Part shown: piece by piece, positions 28,401-35,915 of the stretch
Layout of the letters: the number at the start of each line of letters is the position of its first letter
Numbering within the stretch: the first letter of the stretch is position 1
DNA from: Sedimenticola sp.
Lineage (GTDB): Bacteria > Pseudomonadota > Gammaproteobacteria > Chromatiales > Chromatiaceae
Assembly: GCA_026989135.1 (NCBI GenBank)
Contig: JALSJZ010000151.1
Location: 1-43,162 of the forward strand
Length of the DNA stretch: 43,162 nucleotides
Reading direction: 5' to 3'
Notes under the pieces: model-generated
What the model was told of the DNA's origin: nothing
Database searches by the model: none
What the model saw: only the letters and a program-made list of their open reading frames with translations
Made by a program: the position numbers and the translations under genes

Positions 28401-28645
28401 ACCACCTTGCTTTTGGGTACCGCCAGCATCGCTGTGGTGAGCGGATAGGTGACCTGATCCTCTACCACCTGGGGTGACTGACCGGGGTATTCGGTGAAGA
28501 CGATGACCTGTACATCGGAGAGATCCGGGATGGCATCCAGCGGGGTGTTTTTTACCGCCCACACGCCTGCTGCCAGGATGATGAAGGTGGCGATGAGAAC
28601 CTGGAACTTCTCTCGCAGGGAGGTATTTATGATGGCCTGGATCAT
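25496..28645 (-). CDS. cusA: Cu(I)/Ag(I) efflux RND transporter, inner-membrane pump
   Basis: A 1049-residue heavy-metal RND pump (CusA/CzcA family, usual ~1045), 12 helices with two large periplasmic loops. Landmarks: TPLDAIPDLSDVQVIVFTEY near the start, GAMVDGAIVMIENAHK in helix 4 and the C-terminal GVAAEIGVLVLTFIDQEI. Proton-driven export of copper or silver through CusC is expected. The start overlaps the cusB stop by 4 bp. Surrounding copper genes favour Cu over Zn/Co. A repeat and broken-gene region follows its stop. Confidence 0.93.
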   Translation of the reverse strand: MIQAIINTSLREKFQVLIATFIILAAGVWAVKNTPLDAIPDLSDVQVIVFTEYPGQSPQVVEDQVTYPLTTAMLAVPKSKVVRGYSFFGFSFVYIIFEDGTDMYWARSRVLEYLNYVSSRLPSGLSPSLGPDATGVGWIYEYALVDRTGKHDLSQLRSMQDWYLRYPLQTVEGISEVASIGGHVKQYQVEVDPNALLAYNIPLSKVKRAIQRSNNDVGGKLVEMAETEYMVRGLGYIQSISDLEVIPVGVDDNGTPIRLKDIAHIQIGPELRRGAAELNGEGEVAGGVVIMRYGENAMATIERVREKLAELQKGLPEGVEIVPVYDRGDLIERAVENLVEKLIEESIVVSLICILFLLHTRSALVAILTLPIGILMAFIVMKWQGINANIMSLGGIAIAIGAMVDGAIVMIENAHKHLEHAGDRKGGELTSAERWEAIADASREVGPALFFSLLIITVSFLPVFTLQAQEGRLFAPLAFTKTYAMAASAILAVTLVPVLMGFFIRGKIMPEAKNPVNRFLHWLHAPVLKQAIQFRWITLTIAIALLAVTSYPLQKLGSEFMPPLDEGDILYMPTTYPGISITKAKELMQQTDKILMSFPEVHHVFGKVGRADTATDPAPLAMLETTIRLKDRSEWPDPTKTTKMLMDEMDAAIKFPGLANAWTMPIKTRIDMLSTGIKTPIGIKVSGPDLNVLEKVAGDIEQVLTPMPDTLSAFADKAAGGYYLDFDINREEASRYGLTTGDVQDVIQIAIGGMNITYTVEGLERYPVSLRYPRDLRDNIENLKRVLIPTPTGAQIPLSLVADLQLRRGPPSIKSENSRPNAWIYVDIKTSDIGGYVAKAKQVVESQVDIPPGYTLVWSGQFEYMERAAERLRIVVPATLLLIFLLLYFNFKNITAPLVVMLSIPFGLIGGFWLIHYLGFNMSVAVAVGFIALAGVAAEIGVLVLTFIDQEIARRHRKKGGKLTGSEIMDAVHTGTSERVRPIAMTATAITAGLLPIMWSSGTGSEVMQRIAAPMVGGMITVTVLCLLVLPVIYGMVLQLQERFHKPSE

Positions 28646-30162
28646 GGGTTGCCCTCCTCGTCCATATCATCCATCTCCATATCGTTCATGTCCATGTCAT
28701 CCATCATCGCTCCCGGCTTCCTGCCTCCCGCGACACTTGTACGTCCCTGTACATCGTCCGCAGGTGCCGCCTCTGCCGCCATCACAGCCATCATCTTGGC
28801 CGTGGCCTCGCGCAGCTTGGATTCGGAGTCGATCAGGAACTGACTGGAGGTGACCACCTCTTCACCCGCTTCCAACCCCTCAAGGATCTGGGTAAAGCCG
28901 CCCGCACTTACCCCCAGTGTTACCTGGCGCGGTTCAAACTTGCCCGGCTCCCGCACCACGAAAAGCTGCTCATGGCTGCCAGAGCGGACAATCGCTTCAG
29001 AGGGGACAACCACGGCATTGGGCTGAGCATCGGTATGCAGTACCACGTTGGCAAACATGCCGGGTTTCAGCAGCAGGTCAGGGTTGTCAAACTCCAGCCG
29101 TACCCGTACGGTGCGGCTCTTCTGCTGCATGGTGGGGTGTATAAAGGTGATTTTGCCATGAAAGGTACGTCCCGGTACGGCACGTACCGTCATCTCGGCA
29201 CGATCATCTACCTTCATCCAGGGGAGGTCATCTTCGTAGATGTCGACGTTGACCCAGATGCGGCTCAGATCAGCAATCAGATAGAGCTCATCCTTGGGTG
29301 TGATGTATTGCCCCTCGCGTGCCCCAATGTGCATGATGCGGCCAGTAAAGGGGGAGTGGATATGCAACTGCTTTTTTATCTTGCGGCTCTGCTCCAGCTC
29401 TTTGATCTGATGGGCAGGGACATCAAACAGCTCCAGTCGCTCGCGCGAGCTGCGCAACAGGCTTTTGGTCGATTTTTTCATGCGCCCGGCTGAGCTGTTG
29501 CGTACCGACTCCCAGTTCTCCAGTGCTATCAGATACTCCCGCTGAGCCGCTACCAGGTCAGGTGAGTAGAGTGCCAGCAGGATGGTGCCTTTGTTAACTT
29601 TTATGCCGGTCTCATCTACTCGTAGCTGCTCGATCCAGCCTGCTGTTTTGGGGTGCAGGCGGGCCAGTCGCTCCTCATTGAAATCAACCTGACCCAGGGC
29701 ATTCAGCTGGCGAGCCAGGCTGCGCCGTTCGGCTCTGGCGGTGCGCACGCCGATGTTCTGAACCGTGACCGGGTCGATCTTCACCGTGCCGGCTGGTTCA
29801 TCGCTGTCACCACCGTCATCGGCATAGACCGGGATATAGTCCATCCCCATATTGTCTTGCTGAAAAACAGGTGAGGTGATGGCTGGATTCATCGGATTAC
29901 GCCAGAACAGCACCTCACGCTCCTTTGGCTTCTTCTCCTCTTCAGCGTAGACCGGAATATAATCCATCCCCATATTGTCCTGCTGAAAAACAGGTGAGGT
30001 GATAGCCGGGTTCATCGGGTTGCGCCAGAAGAGTACCTTGCGTTCACCCGGCTCACTCTCTGCAACCGTGGCAACGCTATCTCCGGGCAGCTGGGTGGCG
30101 TACCAATAGCCGCCACCTGCTCCTGCGGCCAGCATCACTACTGCGATAAAAAACTTACTCAT
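28642..30162 (-). CDS. cusB: Cu(I)/Ag(I) efflux membrane-fusion protein with duplicated N-terminal domain
   Basis: A 506-residue periplasmic adaptor anchored by an N-terminal helix (~3-22). Two near-identical metal-binding modules, 42-73 and 83-114, each read VLFWRNPMNPAITSPVFQQD then NMGMDYIPVY. They correspond to the heavy-metal-binding domain seen in CusB relatives, with the CPMHP cysteine replaced. Lipoyl, hairpin and beta-barrel domains follow (~130-450). The tail is Met/Asp-rich (MMDDMDMNDMEMDDMDEE). It is longer than E. coli CusB (407) because of these additions. Overlaps: 8 bp with cusC and 4 bp with cusA. Confidence 0.93.
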   Translation of the reverse strand: MSKFFIAVVMLAAGAGGGYWYATQLPGDSVATVAESEPGERKVLFWRNPMNPAITSPVFQQDNMGMDYIPVYAEEEKKPKEREVLFWRNPMNPAITSPVFQQDNMGMDYIPVYADDGGDSDEPAGTVKIDPVTVQNIGVRTARAERRSLARQLNALGQVDFNEERLARLHPKTAGWIEQLRVDETGIKVNKGTILLALYSPDLVAAQREYLIALENWESVRNSSAGRMKKSTKSLLRSSRERLELFDVPAHQIKELEQSRKIKKQLHIHSPFTGRIMHIGAREGQYITPKDELYLIADLSRIWVNVDIYEDDLPWMKVDDRAEMTVRAVPGRTFHGKITFIHPTMQQKSRTVRVRLEFDNPDLLLKPGMFANVVLHTDAQPNAVVVPSEAIVRSGSHEQLFVVREPGKFEPRQVTLGVSAGGFTQILEGLEAGEEVVTSSQFLIDSESKLREATAKMMAVMAAEAAPADDVQGRTSVAGGRKPGAMMDDMDMNDMEMDDMDEEGNP

Positions 30163-31444
30163 GGATATTCTCCTCGCCTACGGCGGCGGCCAGCTGCGCC
30201 AGTGCCTGATTGGCTGCGCTCAGCGCCTTCCAGTAGTCGGATTCGTAGTTATAGAGTTTTGTTTGGCTGCGTACCAGATTGAGAAAATCGACCTTGCCAA
30301 CCTGATAACCGGCCAGCATGGAGTCAACCGTCTGGCGGGCCTGGGGGATAATCTGCTTATTGAAGAGTGCCGCCTGATTGGCGCTGTTACGAAAATCAGT
30401 GATGGCGCGGTTGACTTCAGAGGCCACGGCATTGCGGCGGTCATCCAGGCTGTACTTCTGACGCAACCATTCAGAGGTGCGCTGGTCCAGGGCTCGATCC
30501 TGTTTGGTGTCGGTGAAGATCGGCAGGTTCATGCTGAACTGGAGAGTGGCAAAATCACTGCGGCTGCTGCCATCCGGGTTGCTGCCATCGCGCAGACCAT
30601 AGACTGCGCCGAGGGTGAAGTCGGGGTAGTAATCCTTTTTTGCCAGGTCAATCCGGGTGCGCGCCGCCTTTGTGCGGTATCCCTGTGCCCGCAGGTAAGG
30701 TCGGGCGGACTGGGCGCGTTGATGCAGCTCAGCAGCTACAGCAAGCTCGGGCAGCTGTTCATTCACCTTGGCAGGCAGCTGCAGGGGTTGTGATGCGGGC
30801 CGATCCAGCAGGGTATTCAGGCGAGCCACTTCGCTCTCGCGCAGCCGGTGCAGCTGAATATCCCGGTTATCCAGTTGTGAGAGCTCGAGCTGCGCCAGTA
30901 AGACATCCTGCTGTAGCCCCTGGCCTACCTCATAACGGGTCTCGGCAACCCTGACAAATTGATTCAGTATCTCCCGGTTGCGATCATTAATCTCCAGTGT
31001 CCGATCCAGGAAGAAGAGGTTCCACCATACGATCTTGGTATCGCGTTTCAGTTGCAGACGGCGTTCGGCTACATCTGACAGTGCGGCCTGAGCCTCCTGG
31101 GTGGCGGCCTCTCCCCGCAGTGCAAGTTTTCCGGGGTAGGGCAGCATCTGTGAGATGCCCAGCTGTAGCTGGGTCATCCCCTCCTGGGTAAAGGAGGGGT
31201 TGTCCAGTGGAAGGTTGACCAGGTTCACCATCAAACGGGGGTCTGGCAGGGTCTCGACCTGTGGCGGGATTGCTGCCAGGGCATCGGCTCGTGCCTGGAT
31301 TGCAACCAGACTGGGGTTGGATGCTAGGGCTGTGGATACAGCGCCTTCCAGTGTCAGTGCCTCGGCCTTGACGGCAGCGCCAGCAAGGAGCGGCATAGCG
31401 CCAAGCAGCAGTGATGCCAGTGCTGTTTTTAATTTGAAATCCAT
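30155..31444 (-). CDS. cusC: Outer-membrane efflux channel of the Cus system (TolC family)
   Basis: 429 residues from ATG 31444, preceded by GAGAGG and opening a signal peptide MDFKLKTALASLLLGAMPLL; the frame extends to 31507 without a better start. Alternating long helices with LTLEGAVSTALASNPSLVAI and the repeat partner VASEVNRAITDFRNSANQAA mark a TolC-fold trimeric channel. It would form the exit duct for CusAB. The small Met/His/Cys-rich gene lies 129 bp upstream. Confidence 0.88.
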   Translation of the reverse strand: MDFKLKTALASLLLGAMPLLAGAAVKAEALTLEGAVSTALASNPSLVAIQARADALAAIPPQVETLPDPRLMVNLVNLPLDNPSFTQEGMTQLQLGISQMLPYPGKLALRGEAATQEAQAALSDVAERRLQLKRDTKIVWWNLFFLDRTLEINDRNREILNQFVRVAETRYEVGQGLQQDVLLAQLELSQLDNRDIQLHRLRESEVARLNTLLDRPASQPLQLPAKVNEQLPELAVAAELHQRAQSARPYLRAQGYRTKAARTRIDLAKKDYYPDFTLGAVYGLRDGSNPDGSSRSDFATLQFSMNLPIFTDTKQDRALDQRTSEWLRQKYSLDDRRNAVASEVNRAITDFRNSANQAALFNKQIIPQARQTVDSMLAGYQVGKVDFLNLVRSQTKLYNYESDYWKALSAANQALAQLAAAVGEENIHE

Positions 31445-31573
31445 GAAAATTGCCTCTCGGATCCAGGGAAGAGTAGAGTCCTGGGATATAAGCGGGTGTG
31501 CAAACACCCCAATATGATCATCTGCAAAGTGCGGCTAAAGCAGCACTCATGCAAAGACGGCGCAGCAGGCCGT

Positions 31574-31987
31574 TTAGCCGAGAGGGCTTCGGGGAGGTCT
31601 TATTTCAGTGGGCAGCGAAATGCCGGCCCAGGAGGGTTGGTATGTGGGGGTAGTGAGGGCGATTTTTATCTCTGATACGGAGATGGCGTTTGTGAACAAC
31701 ATCGTGCTGCACGCCGACATGGGGCAGGCGGTCATTGTGCAGACCTCATCTGAGGCGCAGCACCCCTCCCTTTCCATGGAGGCCCTTTCCATGGAGGCTG
31801 ATGGTGTATGGTTATCCATGCCCTGGTGCATGGCATCGTGGTTCATCTTGTGATCTTGCATGGCCGGGGGGGCGGCATTGCCCGGGTTATGATCCATTGC
31901 CGCCATGGCGTACGCACTCACTGCTGGCTGAAGCACCATGATGGCGATCAGCAATATCTTTAGCAAGGTGAGGTTCTTTCTGCGCAT
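31574..31987 (-). CDS. Small exported Met/His/Cys-rich protein at the head of the cus operon
   Basis: 137 residues with a signal peptide (~1-27, ending AYA) and a mature region rich in His and Met (MQDHKMNHDAMHQGMDNH), a short duplicated MERASMERE, and a Cys cluster (GCCASDEVC...ACPMSACS). These suggest Cu(I) binding in the periplasm or a regulatory role ahead of cusCBA. No family name is given. No ribosome site precedes the ATG at 31987, and a promoter at 31994-32022 would put the transcript start almost at the ATG. Confidence 0.6.
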   Translation of the reverse strand: MRRKNLTLLKILLIAIMVLQPAVSAYAMAAMDHNPGNAAPPAMQDHKMNHDAMHQGMDNHTPSASMERASMEREGCCASDEVCTMTACPMSACSTMLFTNAISVSEIKIALTTPTYQPSWAGISLPTEIRPPRSPLG

Positions 31988-31993
31988 GATACG

Positions 31994-32022
31994 AATATAG
32001 ATCTGATTGGATTAATTTACAA
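31994..32022 (-). promoter_or_regulatory. Promoter candidate for the cus operon
   Basis: On the minus strand TTGTAA (32017-32022) and TATATT (31994-31999) are separated by 17 bp. A start about seven bases on would fall at the ATG (31985-31987), so the message would be leaderless or nearly so. The -35 box is inside a palindrome at 32009-32035. Confidence 0.4.
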
Positions 32023-32035
32023 GTTTCCTTAATCC
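32009..32035. promoter_or_regulatory. Palindrome overlapping the cus -35 box, operator candidate
   Basis: GGATTAA (32009-32015) and TTAATCC (32029-32035) form 7-bp inverted arms 13 bp apart, covering the -35 box of the cus promoter. A two-component or repressor site would suit this place. Its outer base is the first base of the MITE CTAG, so the element inserted right at the edge. Confidence 0.3.
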
Positions 32036-32201
32036 TAGGAGGCTGTCCGAGAATAGGAATCATGGTGAGGGGACGCTGGTTTGAGTCAGGTTTTTTCATT
32101 ATTTGAGGCGAATATTGGGCATATTTAACGAAAATAATGGAGAAATCTGGCCAAATCCAGCTTTTCCTCACTGTGGTTCCTATTCTCGGACAGCCTCCTA
32201 G
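32035..32201 (+). mobile_element. 167-bp MITE, copy 2, upstream of the cus operon
   Basis: CTAG-bounded, with the same inverted ends and interior (TTTTTTCATTATTTGAGGCG) as the copies at 25084 and 42033. The pre-insertion site would read TTAATCCTAGAAAAGG. It separates the cus promoter from anything formerly upstream and so may have removed regulatory sites. No transposase. Confidence 0.9.
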
Positions 32202-32241
32202 AAAAGGTCAGGTGGACGTGCGTGCAGGAGCGCAGGGGCAA

Positions 32242-32265
32242 GAAAAAACAGAACCCGAAGGTTCC
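32242..32265 (-). terminator. Rho-independent terminator candidate, minus strand
   Basis: On the minus strand GAACC-TTCG-GGTTC forms a hairpin (32251-32264) followed by TGTTTTTT (32242-32249). It would end transcripts coming from the HEAT-repeat gene, ~420 bp upstream, before the cus promoter. Confidence 0.55.
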
Positions 32266-32504
32266 GTTTAAACTTGCTTCACTCCACGCTGGCGTCGATT
32301 TTATTGGCCGTAGGTGGGTCAGTTTAATTGGCCATTAACACCTGCTGTTAGAGAAAGGCCAGCTCCGCGATGCAGTGAAGTCCAGTCGGTAACCAATCCA
32401 CGCATATCAGCATGATCCACCATCGCAAACTGCTTGGCCGTGTCCTGACCCAACACGCTTTTATGAAGATTCCAGGCAAGAGAATGGGGTCTATTTAGCC
32501 ACCA

Positions 32505-32579
32505 GGTTTATCCACCCTTTGCCCACAGTTCCGCAATAGATGAAAAGTTGCTCCACTGTGGACAAAGCATGGATAAACC
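32505..32579. repeat. Long imperfect stem-loop
   Basis: Arms 32505-32528 and 32556-32579 pair over 24 nt with three mismatches (arm core GGTTTATCCA...CCACAG), with a 27-nt loop. Each arm carries a TTATCCA core, close to a DnaA box, on opposite strands. It lies ~105 bp downstream of the HEAT gene stop. Confidence 0.65.
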
Positions 32580-32660
32580 CTCAGAGGAAAATGAAACAGT
32601 TGACAGGTCAAAACATATCAGTTTTTTATTGGTGCTATCTCCATAAATATATAATCTGTT

Positions 32661-32680
32661 GAGGTGCTTGCAAGTACCTC
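32661..32680. repeat. 20-bp palindrome built from the ends of the 5633-5794 element
   Basis: GAGGTGCTTGCAAGTACCTC is self-complementary but for one base pair. Its two halves equal the outer ten bases of the left and right ends of the 162-bp element at 5633-5794 fused without an interior. It lies just after the HEAT gene stop. Confidence 0.6.
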
Positions 32681-32684
32681 TGTT

Positions 32685-35099
32685 TCAGGCGGTATTTTGG
32701 TCTGGTAGTGGTTTGAACAGCTCTTCCAGCATCTCGATAATAAAACGCCGATCAGCACTATCTTCAGCGGTTTCCAGCTGTGCCAGTAGTTTTTTAGCCC
32801 CCATTTCAGCCGCAGTTATCCGGATGGTCTGTCCCATTGGGCGGGTCTGCTGAGCGCCATCCAGCAGGGCAGCGGCCAGCATTTTATCGATGGCTTGTTC
32901 GGTATAACCGTGCAGCTCTTTCAGCTCCAGCAGACGGGCAAGCCCATTGGCGGCGGCCAGCCTTACGCCATTGGCCGGATCTTCCAGACTGTTGAGAAAT
33001 CGCTCTGCAATGGCTGTTGTTGTGACTTCTTCCAGCACCATATGATCTGCTTTGATCGGGTCTGCCCCGTTCATGACCAGGTCGGTGATGGCATTGATTG
33101 CTTCGATGCGTATATCTTTGATTTCATCTGCCAATGCAGAGAGCAGTGGTGCAATGGCGGCACGGTTTCCCAGTCGTCCCAATGTACGGGCGCAGGCCAG
33201 ACGGCGGTCTCGTTCGCCAATGCTGAGCTGCGCGACCAGTGGGCCGAGGTTGTCCATCAACCCCGGAGTGGCGGGGGCTTTGGCTGCAATTTTACCCAGT
33301 GAGGAGATTGCTTCGCAGGCCAGTGCTTCATCTGGCTCGCTCTGCATAATGGTTGTAAGTGCGGCAACAGCAGCTTCGTTATTGCTGTCAGCCAGTGCGC
33401 GGGCAGCCAGTTGACGGACATCCGCAGCCACATTGAGGTTGCGTTTTACCAGCATGCGTTCGGCCTCTTTTTTCTGCCGTTCCGCCATGTCGAGGTAGTG
33501 GATGGCATCGCTATCAAGTGGCTCGGATTCGTCGTCGGCTTCCAGGTTGAGTGTGGCCTCCACATTGTCCATGGCGATGGCATCCAGGGTGGAGATGGCG
33601 GGCTTCTGCTCTTCGTAGACAACTCGTGGTGCAGTTGTGGGCAGTGCTATTTCTGGTTTACCGTCGATATCGCTGGTTTTGCGAACGGTGGTATCCAGCT
33701 TTACGGCGTTATCTGCAGCAGCTTCAGCCTCTTCTTCCGTTGCTGTCTCGATTGTTTCGATGCCTTCATGCTCTTCTGGTTCCTCCTTGGATGAGTCGGC
33801 TTGAATCTCTCCGGTCAGTGTGGCGATGACGATGTTGAACGGGGCGTTACTCTCTTCTTGCGCGTCATGGTTTTCCGATGGCTGCGGCTGGGCAGCCAGG
33901 CTGACCAGTACGGTCAGTGCTGCCAGGCGCACACTCTGCTCTTGGTCGCTGATGGTTGCTGTGAGTGCCTCGATCAGATCGTCATCGATGATTGCGATCT
34001 GTTCCAGTGCCTGTGCTGCTGCACGGCGCAGCATCGGGTGTTTGCTGCTGTCGATCAGGAGTGCTGTGAGGCTGGGGATGGTGGATGCATCACCGTTTTT
34101 GCCCAATAGAGCGCAGGCGCTGGCACCTACGGTGGGGCTGGGGTCATTCAGGCTGGTGGTGATGGTTTCGATTGTCTCAGCTGATAGCGCCCCTTTTTCA
34201 ATGCTCTGGCTGAGGGCGTTGAAGCTGCTGTTGCGTACGGCTCCGCTGGGATCATTCAGCAGGGTCAGCAGTTGCTCGTAGAGGTTGTCAGAAGCGCTGG
34301 TGTTGCTGGCCAGTTTGCAGGCGCTCTGCATGGCTGCGACGCGAACTTTTTCGTTCTCATCCCTCATCAGCAGCATGATGGCGGGCAGGTATTTGGTTGC
34401 ACCCTGTGCGGCCAAGGCGCTGATGGCGGCGGCTCTAACCTCTGGGGTATCGTCTTGCAGAGCCTGACTGAGTGCGCGGGTGGCCTCCAGAGAGTTGACC
34501 GTGCCCAGTGCTTTGGCGGCGCGTCGGCGGCCTTGCGGTGTATTCTCTTGCAGGCGCTGGATGAGTACCTCGATTCCCCGTCCCCCTATCTGTGCCAGCA
34601 CCTTTAGCACTTCGCTCTCAATATCCTGATGTTCATGGTTGTCCATCACCTCAATGAGGATATCAATAGCCCGTTCCTCTTTGGCTTTGCCCAGCGCCCG
34701 AATGGCCTCTAGCTGCACGTCCCACCAGGTATCCCAGTCGTCATCCATGTCCAGCCTTTCGGGGCGTTCTGCGGCCACTTTAAGCAGTGCCTCACTGGCC
34801 TCTTTGCCGCCAAGAACGCCAAGCGTGGTGGCGATTACGGTGCAGATCTCGCCGCTGGAGTCGTTCTCCAGTGATTCAATCAGGGGGAGGATTGCTTTGC
34901 TATTGCCGATTTCACGCAGTGCTTCGGCGGCATCGACACAGACATCGATATCTTCATCCCGCAGCCGTGCGATCAGTGCGTCAACGGCAGAGTTGTCGCC
35001 AAATACTCCTAAGGCGCGGGCGGCATAGCAACGATCAGCCTCGTCGCCGGTTTCTAGCAGGCTGGTCAGGGCTGCTATTGCTTGGTGCTGTACTGCCAT
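32685..35099 (-). CDS. HEAT/PBS-lyase-type repeat protein
   Basis: 804 residues made of ~30-residue alpha-helical repeats of the pattern AVxALIxRLRDEDxxVRxxAAxAL. One block covers ~1-415 and a second ~540-790; between them lies an acidic, low-complexity linker (~430-535, e.g. EEPEEHEGIETIETATEEEA). No enzyme domain, signal peptide or membrane helix is seen, so it is probably a cytosolic scaffold. ATG 35099 has AGGAAG seven bases upstream. It is divergent from the idr cluster across an 816-bp gap; a link to that cluster is not demonstrated. Confidence 0.8.
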   Translation of the reverse strand: MAVQHQAIAALTSLLETGDEADRCYAARALGVFGDNSAVDALIARLRDEDIDVCVDAAEALREIGNSKAILPLIESLENDSSGEICTVIATTLGVLGGKEASEALLKVAAERPERLDMDDDWDTWWDVQLEAIRALGKAKEERAIDILIEVMDNHEHQDIESEVLKVLAQIGGRGIEVLIQRLQENTPQGRRRAAKALGTVNSLEATRALSQALQDDTPEVRAAAISALAAQGATKYLPAIMLLMRDENEKVRVAAMQSACKLASNTSASDNLYEQLLTLLNDPSGAVRNSSFNALSQSIEKGALSAETIETITTSLNDPSPTVGASACALLGKNGDASTIPSLTALLIDSSKHPMLRRAAAQALEQIAIIDDDLIEALTATISDQEQSVRLAALTVLVSLAAQPQPSENHDAQEESNAPFNIVIATLTGEIQADSSKEEPEEHEGIETIETATEEEAEAAADNAVKLDTTVRKTSDIDGKPEIALPTTAPRVVYEEQKPAISTLDAIAMDNVEATLNLEADDESEPLDSDAIHYLDMAERQKKEAERMLVKRNLNVAADVRQLAARALADSNNEAAVAALTTIMQSEPDEALACEAISSLGKIAAKAPATPGLMDNLGPLVAQLSIGERDRRLACARTLGRLGNRAAIAPLLSALADEIKDIRIEAINAITDLVMNGADPIKADHMVLEEVTTTAIAERFLNSLEDPANGVRLAAANGLARLLELKELHGYTEQAIDKMLAAALLDGAQQTRPMGQTIRITAAEMGAKKLLAQLETAEDSADRRFIIEMLEELFKPLPDQNTA

Positions 35100-35348
35100 G
35101 AATGCTTCCTAAGTTAGGTTTTGGTAGGGTAGGCAAAATTCATATCAGCAAGTGAAGGGACTGATTGCACTATGAAATCAGCAACCTATCTCATCTTAAT
35201 GAATTGATTGTGGAACAAAGCATTCAGTTTGCCCTGTTAAAGCCGGGCGACTGGAACAAATCATTCAATTCCAGGTTGTTAATCTCTGCTTGAGTGATTT
35301 TTTTGTCAAGTGTTGCTTTTCCCGGTGGTGTTAAATCTTGGCATCTGA

Positions 35349-35558
35349 ATGGATGAAATAGTTACCAAATGCGCCTCAGAGCTGGCATCAGACGAGATTG
35401 TAAGTGGTCTGCGAGAGGCGCTGGAAAAAGGTCTGTGCACAGCGATAGATTGATTGGGCCAAACAGGTGGTTTTTTGGGCAACCCAAAGGTGCGTATTCC
35501 ACTGCCGATGCATCTTCAGCAGATCTTCAGTGGCCTGCGTTATCAAAGTTTGCTGTAG
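35349..35558 (+). pseudogene. DUF4197 gene remnant with an in-frame TGA
   Basis: The frame from ATG 35349 reads SDEIVSGLREALEKGLCTAI, D, TGA (35451-35453), then LGQTGGFLGNPKVRIPLPMH and on to TAG 35556-35558. This is the GLKEALxxG...AVxxLGKxxGFLxNPxVRIPLP segment of DUF4197, normally in a ~220-residue exported protein. The signal peptide and most of the C-terminal domain are missing, and the stop falls at a position that is not conserved for Cys or Sec. It is therefore a decayed fragment. Confidence 0.75.
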
Positions 35559-35791
35559 GAGTGCTACAGTGGTGTTTTGATGCCTTGCCGTGAGTCATCA
35601 ATACACTACGGCGGAATATCACTTAACCACTCTTCAGATTAGTAAGAGCATGAGTTGATAGGTAAATTTGTTCTATTTGGCATTGGTGTGGAACGGATCT
35701 TTCAATAGCTTACCGGCTCCGAATTGGGCTAAATCAAGAAGCATATTCCTAACTAACGGATTAACAGGGAGTTATCCCGCAGTTTATTTTT

Positions 35792-35806
35792 TGGCTTGAA
35801 AAATGC
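35792..35806 (+). promoter_or_regulatory. Sigma-54-like promoter candidate for the idr cluster
   Basis: TGGCTTGAAAAATGC matches the -24/-12 pattern TGGCACG-N4-TTGC at 12 of the 15 positions counting the N4 as free, with the GG and GC dinucleotides at the right spacing. It lies 110 bp before the first peroxidase gene. A sigma-70 promoter elsewhere in the leader is equally possible. Confidence 0.25.
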
Positions 35807-35828
35807 GTGTGTTGCGATGTCTCTTATC

Positions 35829-35855
35829 GCCAGGGAATAACAAAAAAATCCTGGC
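35829..35855. promoter_or_regulatory. Inverted repeat in the idr leader
   Basis: GCCAGG and CCTGGC arms are separated by 15 A/T-rich bases, between the -24/-12-like site and the ribosome site of the first idr gene. It could be a regulator site or a 5' UTR hairpin. Confidence 0.3.
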
Positions 35856-35915
35856 AGATGAGCTACTGATTGGAATCACCGATATAACATTAATAATCTG
35901 ACTGGAGGAATACCT

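Larger units (their letters stand above)
32202..32684. other. 483-bp gene-free region with hairpins and transposon-end debris
   Basis: No convincing gene. It holds the minus-strand terminator (32242-32265), a piece GGTGGGTCAGTTTAATTGGC near 32316-32335 resembling the sequence at 41591-41625 in inverted orientation, a 75-bp stem-loop (32505-32579) and the short palindrome at 32661-32680. The GGGTCA/TTGGCCATT wording is like the ends of IS21-type elements, but no transposase is present. Confidence 0.6.
35559..35915 (+). other. 357-bp leader region of the idr cluster
   Basis: No gene seen. It contains a -24/-12-like sequence (35792-35806) and a GCCAGG/CCTGGC inverted repeat (35829-35834 and 35850-35855). 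The sequence is more AT-rich than the surrounding genes, as expected of a promoter region. Confidence 0.5.

Noticed and set aside
31887-32171. A 94-codon minus-strand frame upstream of cus
   Set aside because: It runs from inside the MITE into the signal peptide of the Met/His-rich protein in another frame; no homology visible.
32505-32579. Replication origin
   Set aside because: Only two imperfect DnaA-box cores, no dnaA/dnaN or AT-rich unwinding region nearby.
35451-35453. Selenocysteine codon in the DUF4197-like frame
   Set aside because: The position is not a conserved Cys/Sec site, no SECIS-like hairpin directly follows, and the gene is already truncated at both ends.
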